The notes beneath the pieces are model-generated. The model did not search any database. It was not told the DNA's origin and saw only the letters and a list, made by a program, of their open reading frames with translations. Positions 1-11,910 of a DNA stretch of 64,000 nt are shown here, one piece after another. Every line of letters starts with the position of its first letter. The first letter of the stretch is position 1. This DNA comes from Aporrectodea caliginosa. Its lineage: Eukaryota; Annelida; Clitellata; Crassiclitellata; Lumbricidae. The DNA is taken from NCBI GenBank assembly GCA_020284085.1, contig JACEVL010000090.1, forward strand, positions 767,001-831,000, given 5' to 3'. Position numbers and translations under genes: made by a program.

Positions 1-149
1 GAATATTAGCTCTATGGCCTAATTAGGCTAGCTAATGTGGAGTGCAGCCTAAGAAACCGCTTTCCTTTGACAGTTGCACATAATTTATGTAAGCACAACT
101 TTGAAAACAATGAATCTAAATAAGTGACTTTTATAGGTTGTCACAGACA

Positions 150-1997
150 ATGGCGACTCGAGGAGAGATTGGATGGCAATCGGATAAAACCTTAGGGGAA
201 TGCATGCGCTATATGTTGGACAACGAAATTGCAACGGACGTCTGTTTCGAAGTTGGACCACCAGATGGCGCAACTGTCAGCATCCGGGCTCATAAGTTCA
301 TTCTAATCGCACGCAGCCCTGTCTTCGAAGCAATGTTCTGTAGTGGAATGATCGAATGCAGGGGTGGAAAAGACGAAAAGATACGAATCGAAGACGTCAG
401 TCCAGACATTTTCAAGGTTCTATTAAGGTAAGAATGTTTAAGTCATAGGCACAAGTTGTCTACCAAATGCATGAAATTTCGCTTACACGTTGCTCAAAAA
501 AACGCAGAAAGATTTATGTAGACTTTATGTAATGTTTCTTCTTTTCTTTCTGTTAGAAGTACTGCAAGCAAACTTTTAATTTGTATCACGGGTTTCAAAA
601 GAAAACTCGTAGACCGTTGACATTTTTGAGACGATCTTTATATGTAGCCTAACAATAAAAAATAGCCAGAAAACAATTTCAAGGGTTTCCATTGGACCAA
701 GTCGAAAAAATTAAGTTTTATTATTTCGCACATAATAAGAAAATGTTCGGCACTTTATTTCGGGTGCTTTGAGCCGGTAAACGCCACCCCCAAATACGCC
801 CATGGAGACATGAGTCCCTGTGCATCCGTTTGATTTTTGTTCAAAGTAATTGAGGTGAGAGCTAATAAGAAAAATTCAATTGAGATGGTTTATGTGGTCG
901 CGTAGCCAAGGCTATAAGTTTCAACTCTAAGGAGTCTTACTCTGTGGTAAATGTGGTGATTTTTTGTGCTTCTTAGATTTATATACACCGATAGCGTCGA
1001 CATTTCTCCTCAAACTGCGCTTTCCTTGATGTATGCCGCGAAGAAGTATATGTTACCAAAACTGTCTAAAGAATGCAGCAGTTTGCTTCAGACAAGTGTT
1101 AACGTTGAGAATGTTTGTTTCCTATTGGATCAAAGTCTTCTGTTCTCCGAAGAAAATCTGAGAGACGACTGCCTGAAGTTCATATCCAGTAATTCTGAAG
1201 AGGTTCTTAAGAGTGAGAAATTCCTGGATTCATCTCGTCAAGCATTGGAAGCCGTTCTGAAGCTTGAGAAAATGAGGTCCAAGGAATCAGTCGTATACGA
1301 GAGTTGCGTGAATTGGGCGAAACATCAGCTGAGTCTTTATAAGTCTATTGAGAATCCAAGTGATGAGCAAATCAGAGAGACTCTTGGAAGTTTGTTATAT
1401 GGCATTCGTTTTCCGACAATGGACCCCGTAGAATTTGCGGATCTTGTTGGTAATAGAAATATCTTAACTGGTGAAGAGAAATCATCAGTTTACTTTTATG
1501 TTATTAAAAAAGAACAAAGAGAAAATCTTCTCTTTGACGTTAACAAAAGGCATTTCGAAGAAAAATGTGTTGATCGAACCATGACCGTCCAATCAGGGCA
1601 ATGGAATTCTGCGCCAATTAGAGATTCCATTGCCTTTACAACTGACAAAGAGGTGGAATTGTGTGGCCTTGGATTGTTCACTGGATACAATGGAAATTCC
1701 TACGATGTTGATATTGAAATTTTGGAATCTGGAAAATCGCTCTTTAAGAAGAGATTCACCATTCCATTTACAGGAACTTCCACACCATTCAAGATTCCAT
1801 TTGATTCGCCAATTTGCATTCGCACTGGAGTTATTTATACGATTGTTGCTTTCGCTCAAAGCTTCATAGGACATTACAGCGGTTCATGCAATGCTACATG
1901 CAAAAATGACGACATCACGTTTAATTTTTCAAACAGCAATCAAGGTGGCTCAACGAATGTGACTAGTGGCCAGATTCCTCAACTTTTCTTCTTCTAA
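150..1997 (+). CDS. BTB-BACK-PHR domain protein (BTBD3/BTBD6-like), two exons
   Basis: Exons are 150-427 and 977-1997. The donor reads AAG/GTAAGA and the acceptor CTTCTTAG/A; the junction completes an Arg codon and gives 432 aa. I start at the ATG at 150; the frame is open a little further upstream, but only from a TTG. Domains: BTB about residues 15-120 (LRFIYTDSVDIS spans the junction), BACK about 130-235, PHR about 292-432 (GLGLFTGYNG, VIYTIVAFAQS). Family members serve as adaptors for Cullin-3 ubiquitin ligases, and BTBD6 acts in neural development; the role here is inferred from the family. Length is normal for the family without a long N-terminal extension. A possible acceptor (TTTTATAG) just before the start suggests an upstream non-coding exon. 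No frame breaks seen. Confidence 0.93.
428..976 (+). other. intron of the BTB-BACK-PHR gene
   Basis: A 549-bp GT-AG intron that splits a codon inside the BTB domain. It is AT-rich and I see no other feature in it. Confidence 0.85.
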
Positions 1998-2084
1998 AAT
2001 ATCAGTTCCCGAAGTCTCCTTATGTTGTCAAAAATTATAAATGAAACTACCAAAAACATTGAAGAAAAGGTTGTGTATCTTTGG

Positions 2085-2310
2085 GGAGGCGCTTTCTTTG
2101 ACGTAGGCCCTGGAGCCGGAAATGGACGTATCCTAGGGTCATTTGGACACAGGACCAGTGCACCGAAGGACTTTCCGTTTATACTTCCCAGTTTACACTT
2201 GTAACAAACTCTACTGCTTCATGACAGAGAAAAGTCTGCGCAAACAACTTGTTACCCAGGTTCGCTAGGTGGATTCGAACCCGCAACTGCATGATACTCA
2301 AACGAGCATG
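2085..2310 (-). repeat. tRNA-derived SINE-like remnant
   Basis: On the minus strand at about 2270-2286 there is a match to the tRNA B-box (GGGTTCGAATCC), preceded by a T-arm-like stretch. No clear A-box or complete cloverleaf follows, so a working tRNA gene is unlikely. The 200 bp after it on the minus strand are GC-richer than the surroundings and could be the SINE body. Called from the B-box alone. Confidence 0.4.
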
Positions 2311-3890
2311 TTAGAAAAATACCTCATTGGCAGCAGAAGCAAAAACAGGAACAAAATGAGTAGACGTTTAATAATGACAGTATTACCATCAACAATCGAC
2401 GATTGCAACAATTAATGTATTTTATAAATGTCTTACTGCAGTTACTGTAGCCAATTAAACGCTGAAAAACATGGTGCCTAAACCAGACAACATTCGTCTG
2501 CATCAAAGTGACAAGTGAATTCAATGAGTCAACATGAAATGTATCTTCGGCATTTGACTTCTGAGTTCAGTTGTCAGGTTGAATTTCAATTTTCTTAAGT
2601 ACGTGAAAACTTAAATCTAGCTCTGTTAAATGCTATTTGCATTTTCTTTTCTCCATGTCGAATAGTAGCGACAACAGACTGGTATAAATTATCTCAACGA
2701 AGAGTTTTGTCTAGCGCCTGAAACTCTGACGTGATCAGGACAATTAGAACGCAATGTCATTTGTCTCTTCTGGCATTAATAACTCTGTTTGAATGTCAGA
2801 GATATCTGCAATTCTATCGGACATCATCATTACATAATTTTAAAGTATATTTGTGGAATTTGGGGTTGAGTGTCGTTACTTCCCTTATTCGGTCTGCTTG
2901 CAGCTTTCGAAAAACAGTTCCCAAAGTCAATGTAACATTGTGTTTTCTGCAGATTGACTTGCAAGATTGGCGACTTTATAATGTTTTACCAGATAAGAAT
3001 TGGCGACAATAGTAGTAAAAAATTTACTTAGGTTCAATTAAGATCGGTGCTTGAAAAGCCACTTTATGTGGTGTAGAGTTGCCTGTGCGAGGAACGAAGG
3101 CTGACATTTTGGAAGCTGATTCCGATGCCTTTAAAATCGAAATAGAGAGTACCGGGGAGACTTTTAAGGGGAAGACTCTGTCACGGGACACCGGCTTGTC
3201 GATCTCTCGTACCCTATGGTCGGCCGTAGCCCAACCATGGACGGTGGCCTATAGGTTCGTTCTTTATTCACAAGCCACTGTGTAATGTACATCAGTCACT
3301 ATTCAAGACTAGCAACTGACTACGAACGATGAATCAAACTCTCTACATGTTTTAAGATCTGCTGCCTTACATTTATGCAGAATTATTGGCTGCATGCAGC
3401 AGTAACTAGGATCATGTTTGGTAAGGTAGTTGCCTAGGTTACTCGCTTACTCTAATAGCTACGTTTGTTCATCTATCCCTCTATCTATGTCCGTATCTGT
3501 CTCTGTCTAGTTAATATCTCTGTCTGTCTATGTCTCTCCGTCTCTGTCGTTCTGCCCATGTGACACTCAATCAGTGATCACCAGCATATAGTATTACAGA
3601 GTGGGTGCGTGAGTGTTCAAGTCTGGCCACAACTCTACTCTTTCCGTCAGCGTATTTGGCGCCTGAGAAGCTACCCCGACATCTTTAAGTTTTGCATCTA
3701 TCTAAAAGATGTCGCTTTTTCTTATCTGAGCACTGGTTGCTTAATGACTGTATTGAATGGGTTCAAAATGAGTCATTACGGTTATTGATATAATAATAGT
3801 AATGACAATAAATTATGATTTTTATCATCGTCATTATTGCTATTAAAAATGATGTTGTTATTATTATCATCTTCAACAACATCAGCATCA
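2311..3890. other. intergenic stretch without a recognised gene
   Basis: Contains short open frames at 2731-3012 (+) and 3079-3285 (+) that I do not recognise. The second is locally GC-richer than its surroundings, has no cysteines and no visible partner exons. 3470-3560 is a degenerate TCTATC/TCTG-rich tract, and 3780-3900 is ATT/ATC-rich. Confidence 0.5.
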
Positions 3891-3892
3891 TC

Positions 3893-4170
3893 TTTATTAT
3901 GCCTTCAGACTGCGATGCGGCGTCTGATTCGTCAGCGGTACCTGCCAGAGGACAGTCCATCGTTTGAACATCTTTGCCACACTGCTGATTCACGCCTCTT
4001 CTCTGCGGTCTTGGGAAACCCGGGGCATTACTCCATGGTCTACTGTCCAAAAAAGCCGCTCGCCACTACATGCGCCCGAGATTACATGACCGTTTTATTC
4101 CACAAGCGGACAATCTCACACGCAGATCGTTTCTAATAAGACCTTAATAAATAAAATAAATAAATAAATA
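3893..4170 (+). mobile_element. LINE 3' end: C-terminal tail of a non-LTR reverse transcriptase
   Basis: The frame over about 3901-4136 translates to a tail typical of non-LTR retrotransposon ORF2 (RRLIRQRYLPEDSPSFEHLC, then CHTADSRLFSAVLGNPGH). It is followed by an AATAAATAAATA-type tail at 4146-4175. It is the same type of tail as the better-preserved copy at 61724-62173. Strongly 5' truncated. Confidence 0.7.
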
Positions 4171-4175
4171 ATAAA

Positions 4176-4680
4176 AAATAACTGATACTCTGTATCTACA
4201 CCAAAGTGCGGAATGCAATTGGCTATAAAGAATATACTTGTTACTTACTTAATTTATCTTCAGTATCATTAAGCATTTTATAGCGCCAACATCTAATGAC
4301 CATTTTTTCTAATTGACCTCGAAGCGTAAAGAATCCCACAATTATTTTCTCTTTAAATTAACAATGAAAATTAACGATTACAATTACAATTAGTTTGGCT
4401 GAAGGTGTTTTCGAGATGTTCACGAAGGTGCCATGGAGTATCCAGGTACAAAGAGGGAATGCGGGAGGACTGAACTGAAAAGAGCTTGACTTGGTATAAT
4501 ATAGAATAGCACAATAACTCGAGTCAACAAAACTGCTAAATATATTTATTTGACACTTGAAGATGCCTTGTGAAAGGATTTTAAAAGTGCACGAGGAATT
4601 GAATGTCCAGAGTTAATATCTGTGGCGCATAAGTATTGTTGACTAATGAACATTGTGCCGAATTCAAGTGCGTTCACACT
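4176..4680. other. sequence 3' of gene G, partly repeated at 8890-9080
   Basis: The part around 4420-4570 is similar to 8900-9060 (GGTATCC and CTTGGTA blocks in the same order). This suggests a local duplication of the 3' flank of a Ly6-type gene. No coding signal seen. Confidence 0.4.
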
Positions 4681-4688
4681 GGTAGGCC

Positions 4689-7671
4689 TCAGACTTCATA
4701 GGGATTATTGCACATAGTAGCGTTGCAGTACATTAGGCAAGTGTGCTCGACTATACTTCCAAAGTCAAATTCCTGACGAGTGCATCCTGACATGTGAGTA
4801 GCAATATATTCTTGCGAAGCGCAAAATGCGTCGATCCTAGGCTTGAAAATAACGTCATCACTTGCTACAAACCAAAATTATACACTCACTAAAACACGTC
4901 TCTCACAGTTTAAAACAATTATTTTATTTTGTGGATGCGTTTCGTCAATAGATCTATCTATAAATCATATATATTCCGTTATTATAATTCAAAATCAGGT
5001 ATTTGTTAGGCACAAGCCGAGGCTCGAAGGCATGAATGCATGAATGTGTGAATTTACCTATGCATGCATATATGACCTCTTTGTTCCTCGTGTGAAGACG
5101 GCCATAGCCTATTCCCGTGCCTTTGCTTGCATTGGCCCTTCGCTATGGAATCAACTTCCCCATTTGTTTGCTCCACCATACTATCCGGTGGTCATACCAC
5201 ATCTTTTCGCTACCTCAAAACTTGTCTTTACTGTCGAAGACTTTCGCACTGCATGGGAGCGCCTTTGATTTGTGAGAGGCGCTTTATAAATTTTCAAATA
5301 CAATACAATACAAAATTCAATACATACGTATGTGTGTATATTATGAGTAATTGAGTATATATGTATGTATGCATTTTCGTTTCTGTGTGTATACTTGTGC
5401 AATGTGCATGTATGTATATAATGTCTATGCATGTACAACATTGTACATGACATGTAGCCTATGTATGTGCACGTATACGTCTGTTCCATGTAGCGTGATT
5501 TCAATTGCATAAGGCAAATGTGTTTTTCTAGTCGTTTGTCAGGCGCTTATTAAAGAAAAGATATTATTATTATTGTTAGTTTGTACGTGCGTACTTATTG
5601 TAGCCTACATATGTGTATATGAAAGCGTAATGATGTACATGTATGTAGGAGTATGTTTTTACGTATATATGACATTTATATGTACATATAATTATCGTGT
5701 TTATTATTATTCAAACTGCCACACCGCAGTATGATTACGCCAGTTAGGCGTCCATCACGACCTACTGAAGCTCATTTTTATCATCGTTCCCTAGCGTGTG
5801 GACAGGCTAAGACGACCTTTGGGAGGGTAGCTGGAACCAATCCCACGTTCATGCTGATAATCTGCTCTTCGTGCAGGAGTGTTACCATTCACCATTCGTC
5901 TCCTTGTTCTTTCTTTATTCTTCAAAATCCCCATCGTCCCCATGCGTTTCTCCCCCTCCTCCTCCTCACCTCTCCCTCTTCTTCTTCAGAGCGTCTTCTT
6001 CTTCTTCTTTCCTCCTCCAGGAACTTCTTCTTCTTCTTCGTCTTCTTTTCTGAAGTTAAGCTTCTTCTTCTTCTTCTTCTTCTTCTTATTCTTCTTCTTC
6101 TTCTTCTTCTTCTTCTTCTGATTCTTCTTCTTCTTCTCCTTCTTCTTCTCCTCCTTCTTCTTCTTCTCTGTCATGGTTCAGTAAACTAAACTACAGAAGT
6201 TACGTTGAATTACAAACCGTTGTACCAAAATGGTTGCGTATTTTGTGCGTACCTATTACGGTTCTCACGGATAAAGCACATTTTCCATAGCAATAATTAG
6301 GTACACGCACTATTGTGAAGGTATTTTCATCTATTGTTTACATATCTGGACGACAATGAATTTCACCGTTTGAAGAACTGCAGACGTAGCACTCAATCAG
6401 TACAGCAAATAAGCGTAAAATTTACAAGAGTCATGATAATAATTATAATATTCTTTATTGAAACAATCCGGTTGACAAATAACTGGTTACAGTGTACATT
6501 GTACAGTTATGCAATTGAAACCATTCACAAGGTAATAATATTCTTTATTGAAACAATCCGGTTGAGTTTGCAACCCATATAGTGTACAGTTATGCAAGTG
6601 AAACAATTCACAAGAACACAAATGACATCGATTTTATTAAATGGGGTGTCCCTAATTAAGCGGTTCTTCTGCCCCTTTTGGGCTCCCCTATTCCCTAGCC
6701 AGCGCACTGAAATGTACTATGTGTTATTGGAATTGTTATATGCATTGTTGCTCTGGGAAAAAAAAGTTTTGTCAGTTGTCAGCTTTTTTTGTCATCAGTT
6801 GTCAGTTGTTTTTTTGACAGTTTTTTTGTCAGTTGACAGAAGACATAAATCTCAACAACTAACAGATCAATCAGCCTGCAATCACGGCATAATCAGCCTC
6901 AAAGCATGTCCGCCATCACCTCGATCTCGGTACCTCTTCTCTCTATGCATCAGTCCTGCTCCTCCTATGCGCCCCTCCTCCACCCTTCTCCCTCTTCTTC
7001 TTGTCGATTCCTTTTGATAAAACTTCTCTTCTTCTCGTCATGGTTCTTTTTCTACTTCTTAGTGTTCTCGTCATGGTTCAATAAACTAAAATACTAATCG
7101 CTGTACCAAAATGGTTGCGTATTTTGTGCGTACCTGTTTCGGTTTCCACGGATAAAGCACATTTTCCATCGCAATATTCAGGTACACGCACTATTGTGAA
7201 GGTCTTTCCATCAAAAACAAGAGTACGTGTATCTCCTTTACAAACGATTCCACCGTTTCTTAAAGAACTGCTGCAGGTGTAACACTCAAACGGTTCGCCT
7301 GAAGCAAATAGAGCGATAAAATTTATGAGTCATGATAACTATACTGTCGATTATGCAGATAAAACAGGTCATTCAGTCTTAACCTAACCTATTTTGATCA
7401 TCCATCTTTTCTATATATAACATATATCTTATGAAACATCCATGGAATGGAGCTGCCTAGTCCGCTTCATCAAAGACCTTGAAAAATTTATAGAATCAGA
7501 CATTCAACAAGAATTAAAACTGCTATTTTCAAACCCAATTTTATTTCTCTCAGTATCAATCCCACTGCATCATATTAAAGTTTCAGTTAATAAGGAATTA
7601 AACAACGCCAGACCTGTTACTAAGAAAGCGCTGCTGGTGAGAAGAAAAATCAATGCGAACATCAGCTCCAT
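4689..7671 (-). CDS. Ly6/uPAR-like secreted three-finger protein G (three exons)
   Basis: Minus-strand exons are 7614-7671 (signal peptide MELMFALIFLLTSSAFLVT), 7134-7298 (ECYTC motif and cysteines 1-5) and 4689-4810 (CLMYCNATMCNN, stop TGA). Both introns are GT-AG and phase 1, and the exons sum to 345 nt (114 aa). Ly6-domain proteins are small extracellular or membrane-tethered ligands and modulators; no target can be inferred. I see nine cysteines of the usual ten; the one between C6 and C8 is missing. There is no hydrophobic GPI-type tail, so it is probably secreted. Intron 2 carries a LINE tail, a CTT tract and a broken copy of exon 2. It lies farthest left in the cluster and lacks the promoter module shared by A, B, C and E. 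Confidence 0.72.
5092..5330 (+). mobile_element. LINE (CR1/L2-like) 3' fragment
   Basis: Encodes the C-terminal signature RAFACIGPSLWNQLP, then a GGGAGCGCC...GAGGCGCTTTATAAAT 3' end and an AATAC-repeat tail at about 5298-5325. The GPS(L/I)WN block and the GCGC...TATAAAT end recur at 17568, 19870, 21700, 30200, 35680 and 59150, defining one LINE superfamily in this locus. It sits in intron 2 of gene G on the opposite strand. Confidence 0.75.
5331..5710. repeat. TATG/TGTA-rich low-complexity stretch
   Basis: Dense in GTATGTATG, TGTATATA and TACATGTA words with no stable repeat unit. Short open frames on both strands here come from composition only. Confidence 0.5.
5940..6175. repeat. (CTT)n / (GAA)n pyrimidine-purine tract
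   Basis: About 230 bp of CTT/CTC triplets, nearly pure over 6060-6118. Long polypurine-polypyrimidine runs of this type can form triplex DNA. The apparent Leu-, Phe- or Lys-rich frames are composition artefacts. Confidence 0.9.
6253..6405 (-). pseudogene. relic copy of exon 2 of Ly6-like gene G
   Basis: The minus strand reads close to exon 2 of gene G (IECYVCSSSNGEIHC, then FTIVRVPNYC, then GKCALSV). The donor GTACGCAC is preserved, but the acceptor is lost and there is an in-frame TAA after RPDM. The duplication extends into both flanks (6181-6440 resembles 7070-7340), so the unit was roughly 900 bp. It lies inside intron 2 of G, downstream of the working exon. Confidence 0.7.
6425..6720 (-). 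repeat. tandemly doubled 3' tail of a retroelement
   Basis: Two near-identical units of about 90-100 bp (6440-6530 and 6535-6616) each contain, on the minus strand, CCGGATTGTTTCAATAAAGA. This looks like a polyadenylation region of a LINE or SINE inserted on the minus strand. The source element is not identified. Confidence 0.45.
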
Positions 7672-7699
7672 GTTGCTCTCTGATCTCAGTGAAAACAGA

Positions 7700-8660
7700 A
7701 TGAATGAATGACGAACAAAATTCGTTGCATTATTATACTAGGTATTTTAAGCATCTGCGTAAGAACTGGAGAGGTCGGTGTAGCTGTCGGTTGGAGTGTT
7801 GATCTTTACTGAATAATGAAGGAAGGGAGACTAGACCCTTGTAATTGAATAACTGCAATAGCCATTCTCAAGCGACAACGCCATATTTCGTTCGTTTGAA
7901 AAGAAAATCGAAATGATAATTTTGAAATTATTTCTCCTTATTACACCCGATGGGTGCGCAACCGAAACATAAGTGTCCGACGCTTTTTAAAAATTCACGA
8001 CTTTATCATTTGTATTTTATCATTCTCTGTTTGAATATTAATCAGCAAAATGTTATCGAGGGAGTTTTTATGTAAATGTCAATGAGATATTAAGCAAAGG
8101 AGTAGGACTGTTTTATGATTAATAGCTCTCTATAATTATGCAACTTTCAGATGTTAGGCGATTATCCGCACAATTTATGCAATTATCTGCATAATTTGCG
8201 GGTTTCCGCATGATTGCCATCTGTCGCATTATTTTCTTGAATTAACTAATATTAAAAATTCGGATTTCGATTTACAAAATGATTAGAGCGTTTAAAGTGC
8301 TTTTAGATTATATCCAGGGCATTTATGGTCGTTTTTCAGCAGTGTTATAAAATATTTTTGGCACTCTAATCATAAGGTGCATGTCGAGTAAATAAGAAAA
8401 AGATTCTTATTTGCTTAATTAGGCCTACCCGTCATTTTGGTTTTAGCAAGCAACCGTTGTATCTGAGTCTGAATGATCGCAACTTTATTTCACGTGTCCT
8501 ATTTTAAATATCTACTGAATTTCATTCTCTCTTAAGTCACGTTCCTTACTGTCTGCATTACTGATGTAACAAGCTGCGATATTGTCAACTTGATTTCGAA
8601 TAAACGAAAATGAGTGAATGATTGACTGACATTATGCTCAAAACCACCCATGGTGTTCAT
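7700..8660. other. AT-rich stretch upstream of gene G
   Basis: The promoter of G should lie at about 7680-7900. I see no clear TATA box or the GATA module found at A, B, C and E. 8150-8220 has a short run of repeated GCATAATT/CGCACAATT words. No gene recognised. Confidence 0.4.
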
Positions 8661-8663
8661 TAC

Positions 8664-8783
8664 CGATCCAAGACATTTAATTGTTTCGGTTTGTTTTCGG
8701 TTTGCAAACATCAATCGATGGCTTTGAACAATAGTGAGTGAAGACTTTGTCCAAGGTCCATGTACACTTTTTACAGTAACCAT
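8664..8783 (-). pseudogene. possible relic Ly6-type exon 2
   Basis: On the minus strand an acceptor (TTCCCTGAG) is followed in phase 1 by a frame with a CxxC start (GYCKKCTWTLDKVFTHYC, then DVCKP). A phase-1 donor (ATCG/GTAATG) follows after 120 nt, close to the 126-165 nt of the working exons. One in-frame TAA lies seven codons before that donor. I found no matching exon 1 or exon 3, so it is a relic or a chance match. Confidence 0.35.
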
Positions 8784-9079
8784 CTCAGGGAAGGATTGCA
8801 ACCGTACCTTTAGGGTAACGAGGCGAGCGCTCAAACCAATTGGTTTTCGTTAGCATCCTGTATGTTCTTAAGACCCTTTTCTTCTGATCAGTTTATCTTA
8901 AAGCGACGGAATGAAAGAAGGGTCATTGGGTATCCGGATACAACGAGATAAAGTGAGGCGCATTGAATCAAAAAAATATTTCACTTGGTAGGCCTATAGT
9001 GTACAATGGCACAATCATTCTAGGCCACAGAAATGCTTGAATAAATTTACTTTAACGTGCTGACTAAGTAACACACTGT

Positions 9080-10630
9080 ATGCGCTGACATAGCGTCGTA
9101 AACAAATAATAATATTGAAATCAACGTTTTATCAACACAAAATGACTATGAATTGGTGCCGTGAATTCGCCGTGAATTTGGCAATTTCTTTAAAAGTATG
9201 CCGTGATTATTTCAGTTTTCGACCGTGATTTTCGTCTATCCCTAATTATTAGATATAATAGATACTAAGGCTATAATAGCTGCGAAACAAGTATTATTAG
9301 AATTGTAACCCCCGCACATTAAAAATATTAAAGTAGACTCTATATCGTAATCAACAATAGTTGAAACGCAGCTATTAAAGATGTACATGTATGTTATTGT
9401 ATAACCCACTGTGCATGTATGCTATTCACTAGGTGGCGTTAAATTTAAAGATCTCATTCATCAGGTATATTCTTGAATTTAACGGATTAAAAATGATATC
9501 TATGTACAATTGTACATTCCCTAGGTGGCGGTAGGGTAATAGATAGCGTCTCCAATACATTGATATACAATGTAATCATCGCCAGCTTACTGATATAATT
9601 ATAATAGATGGTAAACAATCGTTAGACGGGTATATCTCCTGTATTGTTATGTTCTACATCTCATCGGATAAGGGAAACTTTGCACATATATTCTTAGGTG
9701 GCAGTAGAGTAGAAGGTCCAGTTTCTAAATACATTATTCAATACCACAATATTATTGTATCATTGTATTGTATTATTCTAATACATTATTCAATACTACA
9801 ATATCACTGTAGTCATTCCATACATGTGGTTCACGTCGCCCTACTCAAATAGATACTCGCATGACAATGACTTGGATGGAACCAGTGAAGAGCAATACGA
9901 CAGATGAAAGCAGATGAAATTTAGGTGACACTGAACGAATCAGAGATCTTGCAGTCGAAACCCTCTGTAAAATTGAAGCATCACTTGGTCAAAACGGATG
10001 TATTAGTACTCAGAATAAGAGGTGACTAAGAGCGGTGTTCAGTATCTAAAGGCTCGACTTGGGAGGCATTCATCTCTTATGGGCTGTAGTCTACGAATTA
10101 GTTTAATTCATGGGAGCAACATGATTATAGGTCCTACACTTCTGATTAGATCGATCACCGTTGTATTTAAGCAATGAAGTTTCTGATTAACTGCAATAGT
10201 AATCCTTAACTGATATTCTCTCATTTAACATATAAAAGCCGACGTGACCCAATACGTATTCGTCAAGAAATCGGCATGACCTTCAACCAAAATATTGTTT
10301 AAGACATTTCGCATTAATTCACAGCGACATCTTTTGCTTTTACTTACAATTGGGAACATTGATCTGCAAATTTTCGGTGGGAGGAACTTTGACGAGATTG
10401 TCATGTCTACATGAAGTCAAAATATTATTTAAGATTATACGTATCAACATAATTTGCGAGTTGCCTCATAATTATATCACCATGAGTTATTGGTCGACGA
10501 AGAAACTTTGAATGTGTTAGAGTATTTCAGTCATTGGAAGTTTTCAAGAATAGGGGTGATATGGTTGGATGTCCAGGCGACAGCTCGAGCAAATAAAGTT
10601 TGGATCATAAGTTTATTTGATAATTCAAGG
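9080..10630. other. intergenic AT-rich DNA with small repeats
   Basis: Holds three copies of a CTAGGTGGCG-like word (9429, 9521, 9693) and a doubled AATACATTATTCAATAC unit (9727-9800). No coding region or TE protein recognised. Confidence 0.45.
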
Positions 10631-10639
10631 TAAATGAAT

Positions 10640-10990
10640 AAGTTACAACATTAGTCAAACTTGGAGTGGACAATGGAGGCAGCAAAGGCAGGAACGGTTG
10701 TCAATCAATCTCAGGAGATAGAGAACGATGGTAGACCGTCTAGATGGTAGAGGCGGATTGAAAGCGGCGCAAGTCGGGAATAGGCCTATGTATGAAGCAA
10801 TAGCGCGAGAGCTTGAAGTTGTGATTTGAATAGAGGTATGCATCAAAGGTCATTCCGAGATTGCGAATTTGTGAGGTCAAGTTTAAGGACAGCGAGAATA
10901 CTGTTGAAGTCTTAGTTCACAGTCGATTTTAGAGTTAGAGATTTTTTATATTTTCGGGTAGACCTAGAATTATTAATTCCGTTTTGAGTG
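10640..10990 (-). mobile_element. decayed CR1-like LINE fragment (thumb region)
   Basis: Minus-strand translation, with stops and frameshifts, shows NLGMTFDAYL near 10870 and an RRFQSA/LPPLSTP-like region lower down. This matches the order seen in the better copy at 20826-21848 (LGLALDQELSLSQH onwards). Called from order and a few motifs. Confidence 0.45.
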
Positions 10991-11261
10991 CCATGAAGTA
11001 AGGCAGGTTAGAGATTTATCAGTGGGGTTATAGAGAAGGAAAACATACAGGAGAGAAGGCTATGAAGAGTTTATTGTCAAATGCATAAAGGTTGTGGTCG
11101 ACTGAAGAGAATTCTTCCGCTGAAGACAAATTATTTGCTATGAACGCACAATGTCTCTTATCTCTGAGCAACCAGAATCACGAGAAACAACTGAATATAA
11201 ACAACTGATAGCTATCTTTCATGTTTTTGACAATGTGCAGCGTAGGTAATTGCGAAAAAAG

Positions 11262-11662
<401 letters not shown>

Positions 11663-11910
11663 TAGGTTCTACTGCATGCAGAGGATTAGTAGTGGCAAAA
11701 GTCGTAGCAGTAGTAGCACTTTATTGATCACCAACAGCTGGCCTGATTGTCTTAGTCAACTTTGTACAGATAATAACAATGCAAATCGTTTGTTTTTCGT
11801 TAACTCTGTCAAGACTATGGAAAACAACATTTGCTTACGTGTTTTCCAAACGTAAAGAAGAAGGTTCAAAGACTGTAGCGTTTCTTAGACTGAACTGAAT
11901 GTTCGACGAA

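Noticed and set aside
2265..2300. Functional tRNA gene
   Set aside because: Only the B-box side fits; no acceptor stem, D-arm or A-box can be paired.
3079..3285. Exon of a host gene
   Set aside because: Open and locally GC-richer, but no recognisable domain, no cysteines and no partner exons.
5731..6189. Long plus-strand frame rich in Leu, Phe and Ser
   Set aside because: It runs over the (CTT)n tract and has no domain, splice context or start environment. Composition artefact.
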